From positions 1 to 64,000 of the forward strand of contig NZ_JACIEP010000020.1 in the NCBI RefSeq assembly GCF_014196915.1: a stretch of 64,000 bases of DNA, given 5' to 3'. The position numbers and the translations under genes were made by a program. The first letter of the stretch is position 1. The number at the start of each line of letters is the position of its first letter. The stretch is from Dysgonomonas hofstadii (lineage in GTDB: Bacteria; Bacteroidota; Bacteroidia; Bacteroidales; Dysgonomonadaceae). Positions 17,861 to 26,413 of the stretch are shown piece by piece. The notes beneath the pieces are model-generated. The model did no database searches and had not been told where the DNA came from. It worked only from the letters and a program-made list of their open reading frames with translations.

Positions 17861-18901
17861 CTATTCTCCAAGATCTTCTACTGCTTCAGAGATACCAAGT
17901 TGTTCTTCCAGCTTGTGTGCATTGTTTTTCCTTTTATCAAGCTCTGTCTTATAGAGAGATATCTGCAATGCCAGTTTTTTGTTCTTAGTAAACAGCGAAT
18001 CGAAAGCTGTATTTATCCATTTATATGCCTCATCTATATTGTCGAGACATTCATTGGCTAGAGCGATATTCGAAGCTAACTTTATTTTTTTATCTGCCTT
18101 GGTCTCTTTGTCATACAGAGCCGTCCATATAGTGAAGGCATTTTCCCATTTGCCTTCTTTTGCAAAATTGGCAGCCTGCTTCATTTCCGAAGAATTGTCG
18201 GAGTAATACCAGCGGTCGTGCGTTTTCCACGACGGGATAAACATCCCTGTCATCTTGTCGGCTCCTACTATAGACAGATCTGTTATCAATGTATTGACTT
18301 CCGATGTATAGTTTTTTCTGATGTCCCATGGTGCCGGTCCTTCTCTGAACAAGCTGTCGACATAGCCTATCCGGCTGTGGTACAAGTCTCCGTCATTTGA
18401 AAATACTCTCAGGATAGAGCCCAGCTTGGCCCCTATAATACTATAATCTGTAAAATATGCAGTGCTTTCCGATTCTATCTGGGCAGATACGACGAACAGA
18501 TCTAAAGAAATGAGTACGTCTGCTTTTTGCTCACGGCAAATAGCCTGAACTTTTCTTTTAGATAGTGGATTCAGGTCTTTCAGTATTTTAGAGTTATTCG
18601 TTTTGTACGGATACAGATCTACTTTATTAAAGTACTGCTCTTCGTTCATAAACTGTACTAGTGATCCCAGTAGTATAGTACGGGCACTATCAAGGGAAAT
18701 TACAGATTGCCCGCTTTTGTTATCATCAGCATCATCTTCTTCCGCCACAGTAGGGCTATTGTCTACAATCAGCACATTGTTTACTTCTGGCGAAAATGTA
18801 ACTATGGCTGGTTCGAGTGTGTCGATGGGGATCATATAGAACGGCGATGCACACGAACTAAGTATAAATATGGCAGACAGGAAGCATATAATGTGTTTCA
18901 T
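17861..18901 (-). CDS. DUF6340-like lipoprotein
   Basis: This 346-residue lipoprotein has a signal peptide ending in a lipobox (LSSC, Cys17). The opening after the lipid Cys, the MIPIDTLEPA segment and the later PWDIRKNYTSEV stretch resemble DUF6340, a Bacteroidota family of unknown function; I am moderately sure of that. The C-terminal part (about residues 235-335) is helical and resembles TPR repeats (AANFAKEGKWENAFTIWTAL, ASNIALANECL). It is probably at the outer membrane, facing the periplasm. Confidence 0.7.
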   Translation of the reverse strand: MKHIICFLSAIFILSSCASPFYMIPIDTLEPAIVTFSPEVNNVLIVDNSPTVAEEDDADDNKSGQSVISLDSARTILLGSLVQFMNEEQYFNKVDLYPYKTNNSKILKDLNPLSKRKVQAICREQKADVLISLDLFVVSAQIESESTAYFTDYSIIGAKLGSILRVFSNDGDLYHSRIGYVDSLFREGPAPWDIRKNYTSEVNTLITDLSIVGADKMTGMFIPSWKTHDRWYYSDNSSEMKQAANFAKEGKWENAFTIWTALYDKETKADKKIKLASNIALANECLDNIDEAYKWINTAFDSLFTKNKKLALQISLYKTELDKRKNNAHKLEEQLGISEAVEDLGE

Positions 18902-19001
18902 GATTGATTATCTTTAGTTTAAATGCAGATAGAAATGATGCTCTGAATGATTACTATTATTTACAATATGGTTTCAAACTCTAAATGTACAAAATAAGCT
19001 T

Positions 19002-19009
19002 TATATTTG
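19002..19009 (+). promoter_or_regulatory. Promoter -7 box of the Pif1-like helicase gene
   Basis: TATATTTG, an exact TAnnTTTG match, lies 24 bp upstream of the first ATG (19033) and 57 bp upstream of the ATG I prefer (19066). Confidence 0.55.
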
Positions 19010-19065
19010 TAATAGATATGCCAACTTAATGTGTGCATTTTGCAAACCGGATTATCAGAAATATA

Positions 19066-21228
19066 ATGCAACAACCTCAAAATACTATTTTTAATCTTGC
19101 AGTTGATATTGTGAGTAATACTTCCCGGAGCGTTTTTCTTACAGGGAAAGCCGGAACGGGTAAGACTACCTTTCTGCATTATATTCGTAATCATTGCGAT
19201 AAGAATATTATTGTGACAGCGCCTACCGGAGTGGCGGCTATCAATGCCGGAGGAGTTACATTGCATTCTCTGCTTCAACTCCCATTCGAGCCCTTTATTC
19301 CCGATTTTGAAGGAAAGAAGAAGCTGGATTACCACTTTAAACTGCGAAAATCTAAGATAGAGATGTTGCGGGAACTCGATCTTTTGATTATAGATGAGGT
19401 GAGTATGCTCCGTGCCGATATGCTCGACGCTATCGATCACATGCTAAGGCGTTACCGCAACAATTCCAATCCTTTTGGCGGAGTGCAGATGTTGTTTATC
19501 GGTGATATGTTTCAGTTGCCGCCTGTTGTGCAACAATCGGAATGGGATATGCTAAAACATTATTATCCTTCTCCGTTTTTCTTTCATGCGCAGGTACTGG
19601 AGAGTTATCCGTTGCTTTATATAGAGCTGAAAACAATATACAGGCAGCAGGATCAACTGTTTATAGACATCTTGAACCGGATCCGTAACAATTGTTCTAC
19701 CCCTGCCGACTTGCAGGAACTGAATAAACGCTATAATCCCTCTTTTATCTTACCTGAAAAGGATCGTTATATCGTCCTTTGTACTCACAATTATAAAGCA
19801 GACCGAATAAATAAAGATGAACTGACAAAACTAAGTTCGAAAGAGTTTGTGTATAAGGGTGAGATCTCTGGTGATTTTTCAGAAAGTTCATTGCCTGCCG
19901 ATCACGATCTGCTCCTCAAAGAAGGGGCTCAGGTTATGTTCGTTAAAAATGATGCGGGTGAACACCGTCGCTATTACAACGGTAAACTGGCTACGATAAG
20001 CCGGTTAAAGGATGATAAGATAGAAGTCTGTTTTGAGAACGGGCATTTGCTCGAACTGGAAAAAGAAACATGGAGTAACATACGTTACACACTGAATGCC
20101 GAATCGGGAGAAATAGAAGAAGATGTTTTAGGTTCATTCACTCAATTTCCTATACGTCTGGCTTGGGCGATTACCATACACAAAAGTCAGGGCCTGACAT
20201 TCGACAGGGTGGTGATAGACGCCGGACAAGCTTTTGCCGCCGGGCAGGTGTATGTGGCCCTTAGCCGTTGCACGTCACTCGACGGGATTGTCCTGTTTTC
20301 CAGGATTACGTCGCAGAGTATAAGTACTGACAGATACGCATTGGAATTTTCTGCTAAAGAAGAAGATTTGAATATTCTTGATAATATATTGAAAGAGGAA
20401 AAGCCGGCTTATTGTGCTACTCAATTGAAAAAATATTTCGACTGGTCGCCTTTTATCCGCGCTCTTCATGCTTTGAATGAACTGGCATCCGAGAAAAAGA
20501 TACCAAAACAGGATGAGGCACAGGCTATGATGGCCGATATGTGCAGCCGGGCGATAGAACAGCAGGAAATAGCTCAGAATTTTATAAAAGAACTGAACCG
20601 TATTCTGTCGGTGCCGAATGTCAATCTCGATTATCTGAAAGAGCGGGTTGGTAAAGGAATCGTTTATTTTCACAGCGATGTGCAGCAGCAGATTATTATA
20701 CCTATAGAAAAGCATCTTTTAAGTCTTAAAAATGCATCAAAAGTCAAAGCTTATTTAAAGAAAGCAACAGAAATACATCAGACCTTGTTCCGGTTACTGG
20801 AGCGGTTGGAGCAGGTGCGTTATGGTGAAATAAATCTTGCGGAAGGATTGGTTTTTAAACGTATTCAATTGACGGAGCCTCACGAAGAAGAGGCTATCCC
20901 GGAAAAGAAAAAGCGCCCCGAAAAAGGGGATACCCAAAGGCTCACTTTGTCCCTTTTCAACGAGGGAAAATCTGTTAAAGAAATCTCAAAAGAGCGGAAT
21001 CTTAAGCCAATGACAATAGAGGGGCACCTGGCGTCTTTTATCCTTACCGGTGAAATGGATGCCTCGCAATTGATGGACAAAGATAAACTGGAAACTTTGG
21101 CCGGTAAACTTCAAGGTATTGAGCTCAACAGTCCATTATCATCGATAAAAGAAATGCTGCCTCCCGAATATAGCTATTTCGAAATAAGGGTTGCGATAAA
21201 TCATTTGCAATATTTGTCTCAAGAGTAA
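19066..21228 (+). CDS. Pif1/RecD-like superfamily 1 helicase with C-terminal HTH domain
   Basis: The protein has 720 residues from the preferred start. Walker A is GKAGTGKTT (near residue 27), Walker B is LLIIDEVSM, and the Q(L)PP and late SF1 motif HKSQGLTFDRVVID are present, as is the final VYVALSRC. This is a Pif1/RecD2-type 5'-3' DNA helicase core of about 430 residues. The C-terminal half is helical and ends in a helix-turn-helix-like region (LSLFNEGKSVKEISKERNL...IEGHLASF) as in RQC/YpbB-associated HTH_40 domains. An ATG at 19033 would add 11 residues; the domain begins right after 19066, which suits family members. Confidence 0.85.
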   Translation: MQQPQNTIFNLAVDIVSNTSRSVFLTGKAGTGKTTFLHYIRNHCDKNIIVTAPTGVAAINAGGVTLHSLLQLPFEPFIPDFEGKKKLDYHFKLRKSKIEMLRELDLLIIDEVSMLRADMLDAIDHMLRRYRNNSNPFGGVQMLFIGDMFQLPPVVQQSEWDMLKHYYPSPFFFHAQVLESYPLLYIELKTIYRQQDQLFIDILNRIRNNCSTPADLQELNKRYNPSFILPEKDRYIVLCTHNYKADRINKDELTKLSSKEFVYKGEISGDFSESSLPADHDLLLKEGAQVMFVKNDAGEHRRYYNGKLATISRLKDDKIEVCFENGHLLELEKETWSNIRYTLNAESGEIEEDVLGSFTQFPIRLAWAITIHKSQGLTFDRVVIDAGQAFAAGQVYVALSRCTSLDGIVLFSRITSQSISTDRYALEFSAKEEDLNILDNILKEEKPAYCATQLKKYFDWSPFIRALHALNELASEKKIPKQDEAQAMMADMCSRAIEQQEIAQNFIKELNRILSVPNVNLDYLKERVGKGIVYFHSDVQQQIIIPIEKHLLSLKNASKVKAYLKKATEIHQTLFRLLERLEQVRYGEINLAEGLVFKRIQLTEPHEEEAIPEKKKRPEKGDTQRLTLSLFNEGKSVKEISKERNLKPMTIEGHLASFILTGEMDASQLMDKDKLETLAGKLQGIELNSPLSSIKEMLPPEYSYFEIRVAINHLQYLSQE

Positions 21229-21271
21229 AGCTTTTAACCGTCGATTTGACATTATATTCATAAGTCTTTTT

Positions 21272-21279
21272 TACCTTTG
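21272..21279 (+). promoter_or_regulatory. Promoter -7 box of the PLP enzyme gene
   Basis: TACCTTTG matches TAnnTTTG, 27 bp before ATG 21307. Its last three bases form an in-frame TTG, which would make a falsely early start. Confidence 0.6.
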
Positions 21280-21306
21280 ATCCTTATTTCGTTAAATTTT
21301 GGAACA

Positions 21307-22563
21307 ATGGTACAAAAAGACATTCAGGGCGAGCAGTTTTCTACACGTATAATAAGTGAAAAGTTTAATAAAAAAGATGTGCATGGAGCAATATCCATGC
21401 CCATATACCGGAATGCCGCTTTCGAATTCCCCGATTCGGAAAGCATTGCTGCGGCTTTCCAAAACAGAGAAACCGTCGCGTCGCATACTTATTCCCGTAT
21501 AACGAATCCGACTGTCGAAAATCTGGAGCGGAAGATAAAAACTGCGTCAGGTGTGGATAATGTACAAATGGTGGCTTCGGGTATGGCGGCCATATCCAAT
21601 ACTTTTTTTACTATTGCCTATGCAGGCAGTAATATTGTAACGTCTCCACACCTTTTCGGGAATACTTTTTCATTCTTCAAATTCACATTGGCGGCATTCG
21701 GTGTTGAAGTGCGGTTTGTAAATACAGACAATCAGGAAGAAATAGCTTCGGCTATCGATGAAAATACCTGTGCTTTTTTCTGCGAACTGATCACAAATCC
21801 ACACCTTGAAGTTGCTGATCTGCCCCGAATATCAAAGATATTGAAGAAAAGGAATGTTCCGATGATCGTAGATACTACCGTAGTGCCATGGTGCGGCTTT
21901 GATGCCAGAAAAGCAGGTGTAGATATAGAGGTCGTGTCCACTACCAAATATGTATCGGGGGGTGCAACCGGGATTGGAGGTGCCATATTGGATTACGGAA
22001 CTTTCGACTGGTCTTATAACAAACGTTTGCAGGAGGCTTCGAAGAATGATAAAATGTCGCAATTTACCTTTAAGCTGAAAAGAGAAATAGCAAGGAATAT
22101 TGGAGCGGCTATGGACCCCGATACGGCATACCAACAGATGTTGGGAATGGAAACGCTTCAGCTACGTTTCGAAAAAATGTCGGACACCGCTTACCAACTG
22201 GCACAATTCCTTTCCAGGCAGAAGCAGGTGGTAAAGGTGGGGTATACTAAACTTGAATCATCGCCCTATAAAAAGATATCTGATGAATTATTTTCGGGCA
22301 ATCCCGGCGCTATGCTTACATTTAGCCTGGAAAGCAAAAATGCATGTTATCAGTTTATGGATAATTTGCAAATCATCCGCAGGGCAACAAACCTGTTCGA
22401 TAATAAAACACTGATTATTCACCCTGAATCAACCATTTATGGGACTTTCTCCCCTGATATGAAGATAGTAATGGGAATTGAAGATAATTTATTAAGATTA
22501 TCTGTGGGATTGGAAGATTTTGAGGATTTAAAAGGTGATATTTTACAGTCTTTTGATAATTAG
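21307..22563 (+). CDS. Cys/Met metabolism PLP-dependent enzyme (O-acetylhomoserine sulfhydrylase-like)
   Basis: This is a 418-residue fold-type I PLP enzyme of the trans-sulfuration family. Its marks are SRITNPTVENLE near the N-terminus, ASGMAAIS, the cofactor lysine in STTKYVSGG, and IHPESTIYGTFSP close to the C-terminus. It most resembles O-acetylhomoserine aminocarboxypropyltransferase; cystathionine synthase or lyase activity cannot be excluded. The frame also opens at a TTG (21277), but that codon is part of the promoter -7 box, so ATG 21307 is the start. The VOC gene begins 6 bp after the stop, probably in the same transcript. Confidence 0.85.
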   Translation: MVQKDIQGEQFSTRIISEKFNKKDVHGAISMPIYRNAAFEFPDSESIAAAFQNRETVASHTYSRITNPTVENLERKIKTASGVDNVQMVASGMAAISNTFFTIAYAGSNIVTSPHLFGNTFSFFKFTLAAFGVEVRFVNTDNQEEIASAIDENTCAFFCELITNPHLEVADLPRISKILKKRNVPMIVDTTVVPWCGFDARKAGVDIEVVSTTKYVSGGATGIGGAILDYGTFDWSYNKRLQEASKNDKMSQFTFKLKREIARNIGAAMDPDTAYQQMLGMETLQLRFEKMSDTAYQLAQFLSRQKQVVKVGYTKLESSPYKKISDELFSGNPGAMLTFSLESKNACYQFMDNLQIIRRATNLFDNKTLIIHPESTIYGTFSPDMKIVMGIEDNLLRLSVGLEDFEDLKGDILQSFDN

Positions 22564-22569
22564 TGAATT

Positions 22570-22956
22570 ATGAGAAAGCTGAAAGTCAATTATATTAACA
22601 TCGTTATAGACTGTGCGGATGCCGGACTGATGGCTGATTTCTATAGCAGATTGTTAGGCTGGGAGTGGACTCATCCGCAGGCGAACGGTTGGGCAGCAAT
22701 AACATCACCAACAGGAACAGTGATCGCTTTTCAGGAAGTGGAAGGCTATGAGCCCCCGGTTTGGCCATGGGAAAAGGGTAGGCAAGGGCAGATGCTTCAC
22801 CTCGATCTGTGGGTGGATGATCTTGACGAGGCTGTGCAATTCGCTATAGGGTGTGGGGCAAGATTGGCTGATACTCAATTTTTCAAATCATCGAGAACAT
22901 TGATCGATCCGTCTGGGCATCCGTTTTGCATCGATACAAATGGAGTAGAGGATTGA
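22570..22956 (+). CDS. VOC (glyoxalase/bleomycin resistance) superfamily protein
   Basis: This 128-residue protein has two beta-alpha-beta-beta-beta repeats: the first begins INIVIDCADAGLMADFYSRLLGW and the second MLHLDLWVDDLDEAV, ending DPSGHPFCI. The tryptophan-rich HPQANGWAAIT and PPVWPWEKGRQGQ segments fit the antibiotic-resistance/glyoxalase-like subgroup. The substrate is unknown. It follows the PLP enzyme gene by 6 bp. The last 26 codons and about 65 bp beyond are duplicated at 25672-25816, after the lipoprotein pair. Confidence 0.85.
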   Translation: MRKLKVNYINIVIDCADAGLMADFYSRLLGWEWTHPQANGWAAITSPTGTVIAFQEVEGYEPPVWPWEKGRQGQMLHLDLWVDDLDEAVQFAIGCGARLADTQFFKSSRTLIDPSGHPFCIDTNGVED

Positions 22957-23020
22957 AAATAAATGATATTGAATATGACCAATGCTATAAGTGTTAATTT
23001 TAAGCTTATATTATCAGGAT
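22877..23020 (+). repeat. Left copy of direct repeat flanking the lipoprotein pair
   Basis: This stretch covers the end of the VOC gene (codons for FFKSS...GVED and the stop) and about 65 bp past it. It matches 25672-25816 in direct orientation, with about five differences in the first 80 bp and more, including small indels, beyond the stop. It marks one side of a segment of about 2.65 kb holding the two lipoprotein genes. Confidence 0.75.
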
Positions 23021-23381
23021 TATAAATTCAAAAGGGTGAATTATTTCGACCCTATTCAGGTAGGAGTACTAAATAGTCCTATTGCCTTTCTATGCAGAAT
23101 TATTTATTAGAATTTTATAGTTTATTGATAATTTGATTCAAATTTATTTACATCACATAAATAAAATACAGATAATTTTCGGAAATTTGTATCCGACTTT
23201 TGGCTATTTTCAAATAAAGCTGAGAATAATTCTTTAATCCTGATAACAGGTAAAGCTCCTATCCCCCCCTTTTATTTCCTGTATTCTCAAAAGTTTTTTG
23301 TATTTTCTATCTCTTTTTGATTTTACTTTTTGAAAAAAGTAAAAGGATCTTAGCATTTATTGAATTAAAACTTTAATTGTT
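23021..23381. other. Intergenic region upstream of the lipoprotein pair
   Basis: No gene is seen. It contains a short hairpin (CCTGATAACAGG, about 23238-23249) and the T-rich DNA usual before Bacteroidota genes, but no clear TAnnTTTG box at the expected place. Confidence 0.3.
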
Positions 23382-23846
23382 ATGAAATTTATATGCCCGA
23401 TTCTATTGTCGTTTTTCTTTTTGATTTCCTGTAATGATGAAGATCCCCTGGAAATTACTCCGTCCACCCCGATCGTATACTTACAGGCACTTTATAAATT
23501 GAATGGGTCTGACAGCATATATGAGGATAGTTATTCTAAGGTATATGTCTATTATGGTAAGGCTGATGCCCAGTTTGCTTTTTATAGTTTCGGCGAAAAT
23601 GGAAGACTTACAAGGAGAGGGATAACAAACAGTTTGCAGCATCCGGAGATGTATCTGCCCGATACAATAATCACTACGGATATACATGGGGAATGCCTGT
23701 TTACACCGTCACATCTGGATGAATATATCACAATGATACTGGAAAGCCGTCGTTTAAAAGGACATTATGGAACAATCGCATTTGGAGATTCAAGATCTAA
23801 TCATTGTAATTCATATGTTTTTGATGAAAAAAATATAATCTTTTAA
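23382..23846 (+). CDS. Small lipoprotein of unknown function
   Basis: This 154-residue protein has a signal peptide (MKFICPILLSFFFLISC) and lipobox LISC (Cys17). An acidic tether (NDEDP) follows, then a mostly beta-strand domain. Asp residues after the lipid Cys suit export to the surface in Bacteroidota (the lipoprotein export signal is rich in D/E), so it may be surface-exposed; that is inference. I recognise no family. The next lipoprotein gene starts 18 bp downstream, so the two are probably one operon. The pair lies inside the segment bounded by duplicated VOC gene ends. Confidence 0.65.
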   Translation: MKFICPILLSFFFLISCNDEDPLEITPSTPIVYLQALYKLNGSDSIYEDSYSKVYVYYGKADAQFAFYSFGENGRLTRRGITNSLQHPEMYLPDTIITTDIHGECLFTPSHLDEYITMILESRRLKGHYGTIAFGDSRSNHCNSYVFDEKNIIF

Positions 23847-23864
23847 CTTTTAATATATAAAACC

Positions 23865-25631
23865 ATGAGAAAAAAATTATTGTTTTCCGCTTTAATTTTT
23901 GCTGCATTATTATATTCCTGTAGCGACGACGAAAGTGAATTTAATGGAAAAGAACAATCTAAAACGGATATGAATTCCATTAACGAAGATTCTGCAAAAA
24001 AGCTATTTAGTAAGGCCTTGCATGAGGCATTTAGCGAAAGTGTAGAGTTCCGGCAGATTATCAAAGACGAAGCTTTAAAGCAAATTGACAAGGATTATGA
24101 TGTATTATACTCTTTGATCAGTGATACAAGGCTGAAAAACGGAAGAACTATTGAAGAGCTTCTCGCATCTTATATAAATAAAGATACCCTTGAATTGATA
24201 GAAAATCAATATCCTACCTTAACAATATTTGTTCCCGAGCTGCCAATGAATTCTTTTTCAGCGAAAATCTGGAATTGCGAAGACGAAAATCCGGCAGTAA
24301 GTTATTTACCTTCCATATCTTCCGGAGATATACCTGTGATTCTGTCGAACGGGAAAGAGTCTGCGATGAAAAAAGGGGAGATTCCAGGTTTTCCTATTGT
24401 AGTAGTTAAAGATAATGAAAGAATTGTGTCTACAAGCCAACTTAAATCTTTATCTTCGGATAACCTGTCATTGGAAAAATCAGGTCACACAAAAGGCTAT
24501 TTATTCTCATTTGTAGATCAGGAATTTGATAATTTAAATGAAAGAAGCCAATTAAAATCAGCAATAAATTCCAAAGATACGATTGCCCCCGAATCATTGA
24601 AGATATTCTATGCGTTTACACATTTCGGATTAACCGGATACCAAAGGGACTATATTTACTATAACCAAACTCCAACACAATTAGATGGCTCTTTTGATAG
24701 ACGGTTTAGGGAAAGTGTGGTCGGTCTGGAATTTAAAGGAGATCCTCAGATTGCATTAGATCTTATATCCGGAGATGGCGATGAAGACCCAAAAGCTCCG
24801 GCTTCAATACCAGGACATGGTAGAAGTAGGGGAGAAACTGCAAAGATTTGGACTGACGGGCACTTCGATTTTAAAATAACCGCTTACGTTGGGGGAACAA
24901 GTCCTATTCCAGAAGGTTCTTCGGTTTTTATATCCGTTAATCCAGATGATATATTTGATATAGATTATGGGGCAAACAGAAGTTCGGACGGTTCTGTTGA
25001 TGCAAATACTTATTATATACAATCTATTAAATTAAAGAGATTGGTTCTTAATCGCCCTCTTTATGACTGGGATTTATCTAAATATTCTCCAACAGCTAAA
25101 TATGTATTGTCAGAGATTGACCACGGGCAGGTTACTACAACACAAACAACACAGACAATCAAAATGGCATCGAACGTTTCTCTTACCGGAAAAATAGGAT
25201 TAGGTATTTCTTTAAGTTCAGAAGAATCTATAACAAACACCTTCACAGTACAAAAAACAGATAAAGATGATATCCTTTGTGAATTTTTAGTAAATTATTC
25301 TGATCCTGTTATTCTCAGCAACCAAATGGATTCCATAGAGAATTTCACCATAGTAGATTCTACAAATATCAAATTTGTATCAAATGATGATTTTTCCGCA
25401 TACTCTGGTTCCAGACCTTCTTATAGTGGTACTGATTCTAATACCAGGCCTTCCGGTAATGATAATACTAGACCTTCCATTAGTTCCACCCATAGTAATT
25501 CCGATCCCGTTAGACCTACCAATAGCGGAGGCGTGGCCTATTCTCCAGATTATTTATATATTCCTAAATACTATAATATCTATGGCTCGAATATCGTAAC
25601 TGTGTATATCAGCCCTATCCAAACTTTTTAA
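23865..25631 (+). CDS. Large lipoprotein of unknown function with Ser/Pro/Asn-rich tail
   Basis: This 588-residue protein has a signal peptide and lipobox LYSC (Cys19), followed by the acidic tether SDDESEFNG, which suits surface export. Residues 30-110 are helical and charged. The middle (about 120-500) is mixed and beta-rich, with no catalytic motif I recognise. Residues about 507-550 are low-complexity with recurring RPS and TRPS words, probably a flexible linker. A short Tyr/Ile-rich end follows (YSPDYLYIPKYYNIYG). A 30-bp palindromic terminator follows the stop. The family is not recognised. Confidence 0.65.
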   Translation: MRKKLLFSALIFAALLYSCSDDESEFNGKEQSKTDMNSINEDSAKKLFSKALHEAFSESVEFRQIIKDEALKQIDKDYDVLYSLISDTRLKNGRTIEELLASYINKDTLELIENQYPTLTIFVPELPMNSFSAKIWNCEDENPAVSYLPSISSGDIPVILSNGKESAMKKGEIPGFPIVVVKDNERIVSTSQLKSLSSDNLSLEKSGHTKGYLFSFVDQEFDNLNERSQLKSAINSKDTIAPESLKIFYAFTHFGLTGYQRDYIYYNQTPTQLDGSFDRRFRESVVGLEFKGDPQIALDLISGDGDEDPKAPASIPGHGRSRGETAKIWTDGHFDFKITAYVGGTSPIPEGSSVFISVNPDDIFDIDYGANRSSDGSVDANTYYIQSIKLKRLVLNRPLYDWDLSKYSPTAKYVLSEIDHGQVTTTQTTQTIKMASNVSLTGKIGLGISLSSEESITNTFTVQKTDKDDILCEFLVNYSDPVILSNQMDSIENFTIVDSTNIKFVSNDDFSAYSGSRPSYSGTDSNTRPSGNDNTRPSISSTHSNSDPVRPTNSGGVAYSPDYLYIPKYYNIYGSNIVTVYISPIQTF

Positions 25632-25638
25632 AAAAAGA

Positions 25639-25668
25639 TTACCAAAAGGAAAGCTTTCCTTTTGGTAA
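25639..25668 (+). terminator. Palindromic terminator of the lipoprotein pair
   Basis: A perfect 30-bp palindrome (each arm TTACCAAAAGGAAAG or its complement), starting 8 bp after the lipoprotein stop and followed by TTTAATTTTT. It ends directly at the right-hand direct repeat, so it may be the last part of the inserted segment. Confidence 0.75.
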
Positions 25669-25671
25669 TTT

Positions 25672-25816
25672 AATTTTTCAAATCATCGAGGACTATGATC
25701 GATCCGTCTGAGCATCCGTTTTGCATCGATACAGATGGAGTAGAGGATTGAAAATGAATGATATTGAGAGATATCCGATGCCGTAAATGTAAATCGTAAG
25801 CTTATCTTAACTCAGG
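25672..25816 (+). pseudogene. Duplicated 3' fragment of the VOC gene
   Basis: Positions 25674-25751 read as 25 codons plus TGA that match the last 26 codons of the VOC gene with four amino-acid changes and no frameshift (for example L to M and N to D). Similarity continues to about 25816. There is no start codon. The fragment lies 188 bp before aroQ, so the original order was probably VOC gene, then aroQ, with the lipoprotein pair brought in between. Confidence 0.8.
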
Positions 25817-25881
25817 TTAAATTACATTATTATTTTCTATTATTTGTAAGGCGATCATATCCTTATTCAAAGAAAAAATAG

Positions 25882-25889
25882 TATTTTTG
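25882..25889 (+). promoter_or_regulatory. Promoter -7 box of aroQ
   Basis: TATTTTTG matches TAnnTTTG, 49 bp before ATG 25939. Confidence 0.55.
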
Positions 25890-25938
25890 TGCTCTAAACA
25901 AACAAAATTCACTATTTTACGATAAATAGTTGATAAAT

Positions 25939-26367
25939 ATGAAAATACAGATAATAAACGGTCCAAATCTGAATTTGTTGGGAAAAAGAGAGCCGGATAT
26001 ATATGGAAGCATTTCGTTCGAAGAGTATTTCGCTCATTTGCAACAAACATTCAAGGGCTGTGAATTGTTTTATTTTCAAACCAATCACGAAGGAGATATT
26101 ATAGATAAAATACACGAGGTGGGCTTTTCGTATGATGGGATTGTCCTCAATGCAGGTGCTTATACACATACATCTGTTGCTATTCACGATGCAATCAAGG
26201 CGGTTACAGTTCCGGTGCTCGAGGTTCATATCTCTAATATTCATACCCGCGAAGAGTTTCGCCACAAGTCTATGATTGCTCCTGCCTGTAAAGGTAGTTT
26301 AGTGGGGTTGGGATTAGCGTCCTACGATCTGGCGATTGAGTATTTTGTCAAGATGAAGAAAGCTTGA
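25939..26367 (+). CDS. aroQ: Type II 3-dehydroquinate dehydratase
   Basis: This 142-residue dodecameric enzyme dehydrates 3-dehydroquinate to 3-dehydroshikimate in the shikimate pathway. The signature NGPNLNLLGKREPDIYG starts at residue 6, with the active-site Tyr near residue 22. NAGAYTHTS and the EVHISN block with its catalytic His follow. The frame opens at a TTG (25930), but ATG 25939 gives the usual MKIQIINGPN start. pyk begins 46 bp downstream, so the two may be co-transcribed. Confidence 0.96.
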   Translation: MKIQIINGPNLNLLGKREPDIYGSISFEEYFAHLQQTFKGCELFYFQTNHEGDIIDKIHEVGFSYDGIVLNAGAYTHTSVAIHDAIKAVTVPVLEVHISNIHTREEFRHKSMIAPACKGSLVGLGLASYDLAIEYFVKMKKA

Positions 26368-26413
26368 TATAAACAGAATTTTAAGAGAACTATATATTAA
26401 ATTAAATCCATTT

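Noticed and set aside
23160-23200. Fourth copy of the micro-ORF core (AAATTTG...CCGACTTTT)
   Set aside because: A few words match, but order, frame and the LLER end are missing, so it is chance similarity.
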